DNA from: Candidatus Roizmanbacteria bacterium CG09_land_8_20_14_0_10_41_9
GTDB taxonomy: Bacteria > Patescibacteriota > Microgenomatia > UBA1406 > GWC2-37-13
Length of the DNA stretch: 5,904 bases
Assembly: GCA_002774185.1 (NCBI GenBank)
Contig: PEZG01000063.1
Location: forward strand, 1-5,904
Direction: 5' to 3'
Shown: positions 5,403-5,904 of the stretch, one piece after another
Layout of the letters: each line of letters opens with the position of its first letter
Numbering within the stretch: the first letter of the stretch is position 1
Made by a program: the position numbers and the translations under genes
Notes under the pieces: generated by a model
Database searches by the model: none
Seen by the model: only the letters and a program-made list of their open reading frames with translations
What the model was told of the DNA's origin: nothing

Positions 5403-5904
5403 ATGCAAGGCTACAAAAATATTTTTCTCGTTGGGATCAAGGGCGTATGTATGGCAAACATCTCTCTTGTTTTGAAAAAAATGGGGCGACAGGTGAGCGG
5501 ATCCGATGTAGCAGACGAGTTCATTACGGATGAATTATTAAAAGAAAATAACATCCCGTTTTTCATCGGGTTTGAAAAAAACAAGCTTCCGGAAAATACT
5601 GACCTGGTTATCTATTCATCCTCCCATTCTGGTGATCACAACCCTCAGGTATTGGAAGCGAAAAAAAGAGGGATTGACACGATGTCTCAAGCGCAAGTTT
5701 TGAAAGAACTCACCCAGTCATTCCATACATCTATTGCAGTGTGCGGGTCCCATGGGAAAACTACGACAGCTTCCCTTTTATCGTATGCCCTAATCCAACT
5801 CAACGTCCAGCCTTCGTACATAGTGGGAACTTCAAAGTTCAATTCAATCTGGGGGGGCGATTATGCGGGTCACACCACGTTCGTGATTGAGGCCGATGAA
5901 TACG
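5403..5904 (+). CDS. murC: MurC-type UDP-N-acetylmuramate ligase, 5' part (cut by window end)
   Basis: MurC joins L-alanine to UDP-MurNAc with ATP, the first step of stem-peptide synthesis. The open frame runs from ATG 5403 to the window end, giving 167 complete codons of a protein normally ~450 long. The N-terminal Rossmann-like domain begins NIFLVGIKGVCM (6-17), followed by VSGSD (31-35), DLVIYSSSHSGDHNP (67-81) and AKKRGI (86-91). The ATP-binding P-loop is GSHGKTTT (115-122), and EADEY is at 163-167. The loop differs from the classical GIGGxGM: Lys13 replaces a glycine and Cys16 replaces another. The histidine P-loop (GxHGKTTT) marks MurC and Mpl. Mpl, the recycling ligase, cannot be fully excluded from the N-terminal part, but the cluster position favours MurC. 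The start is 6 bp after the pgeF stop. Confidence 0.88.
   Translation, partial: MQGYKNIFLVGIKGVCMANISLVLKKMGRQVSGSDVADEFITDELLKENNIPFFIGFEKNKLPENTDLVIYSSSHSGDHNPQVLEAKKRGIDTMSQAQVLKELTQSFHTSIAVCGSHGKTTTASLLSYALIQLNVQPSYIVGTSKFNSIWGGDYAGHTTFVIEADEY

Noticed and set aside
5830..5847. Heptad-like TTCAAAGTTCAA inside the murC-like gene as a third repeat copy
   Set aside because: Only about 12 bp resemble the repeat, there is no inverted partner nearby, and the stretch reads in frame within the ligase.

Overview
The window is a compact, single-strand stretch of a bacterial division and cell wall (dcw) cluster. In order it holds mraZ, rsmH (mraW), an ftsL-like gene, a class B penicillin-binding protein (ftsI), a short murE-type ligase, a pgeF/yfiH-type gene and the 5' part of a murC-type ligase cut by the window end. 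All seven genes are on the + strand and most junctions are only 2-10 bp, so one or two transcripts probably cover everything.

Several traits suggest a reduced-genome bacterium, most likely in the Candidate Phyla Radiation (Patescibacteria), perhaps Microgenomates-like. The DNA is AT-rich and nearly all starts lack a Shine-Dalgarno sequence. The MurE-type ligase lacks the usual N-terminal UDP-MurNAc domain. The MurC-type ligase opens with a GIKGV-type nucleotide-binding loop instead of the classical GIGGxGM. UGA is used as a stop in two genes, so the standard bacterial code applies. The phylum assignment is an inference from protein character, not from a marker search.

Region 1 (1-505): four TGG-headed repeats spaced exactly 10 bp form an MraZ-type operator that runs across the mraZ start codon. 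mraZ is followed by an 88-bp palindromic element that supplies its stop codon and ends right against the rsmH start. Region 2 (506-3274): rsmH, ftsL and ftsI are packed with 4-bp and 2-bp gaps and provide 16S rRNA methylation, the divisome scaffold and septal transpeptidation. Region 3 (3275-3412): a 138-bp non-coding gap is mostly filled by a second, longer copy of the same palindromic element. Region 4 (3413-5904): murE-like, pgeF and murC-like handle soluble UDP-MurNAc-peptide synthesis. The pgeF product probably acts as a quality-control partner of MurC, its immediate neighbour.

I found no sign of a new multi-gene system. The parts most worth a second look are the operator fused to the mraZ start, the pair of heptad-built palindromic repeats at the gene junctions, the near absence of ribosome binding sites, and the non-canonical substrate motif of the MurE-like ligase.
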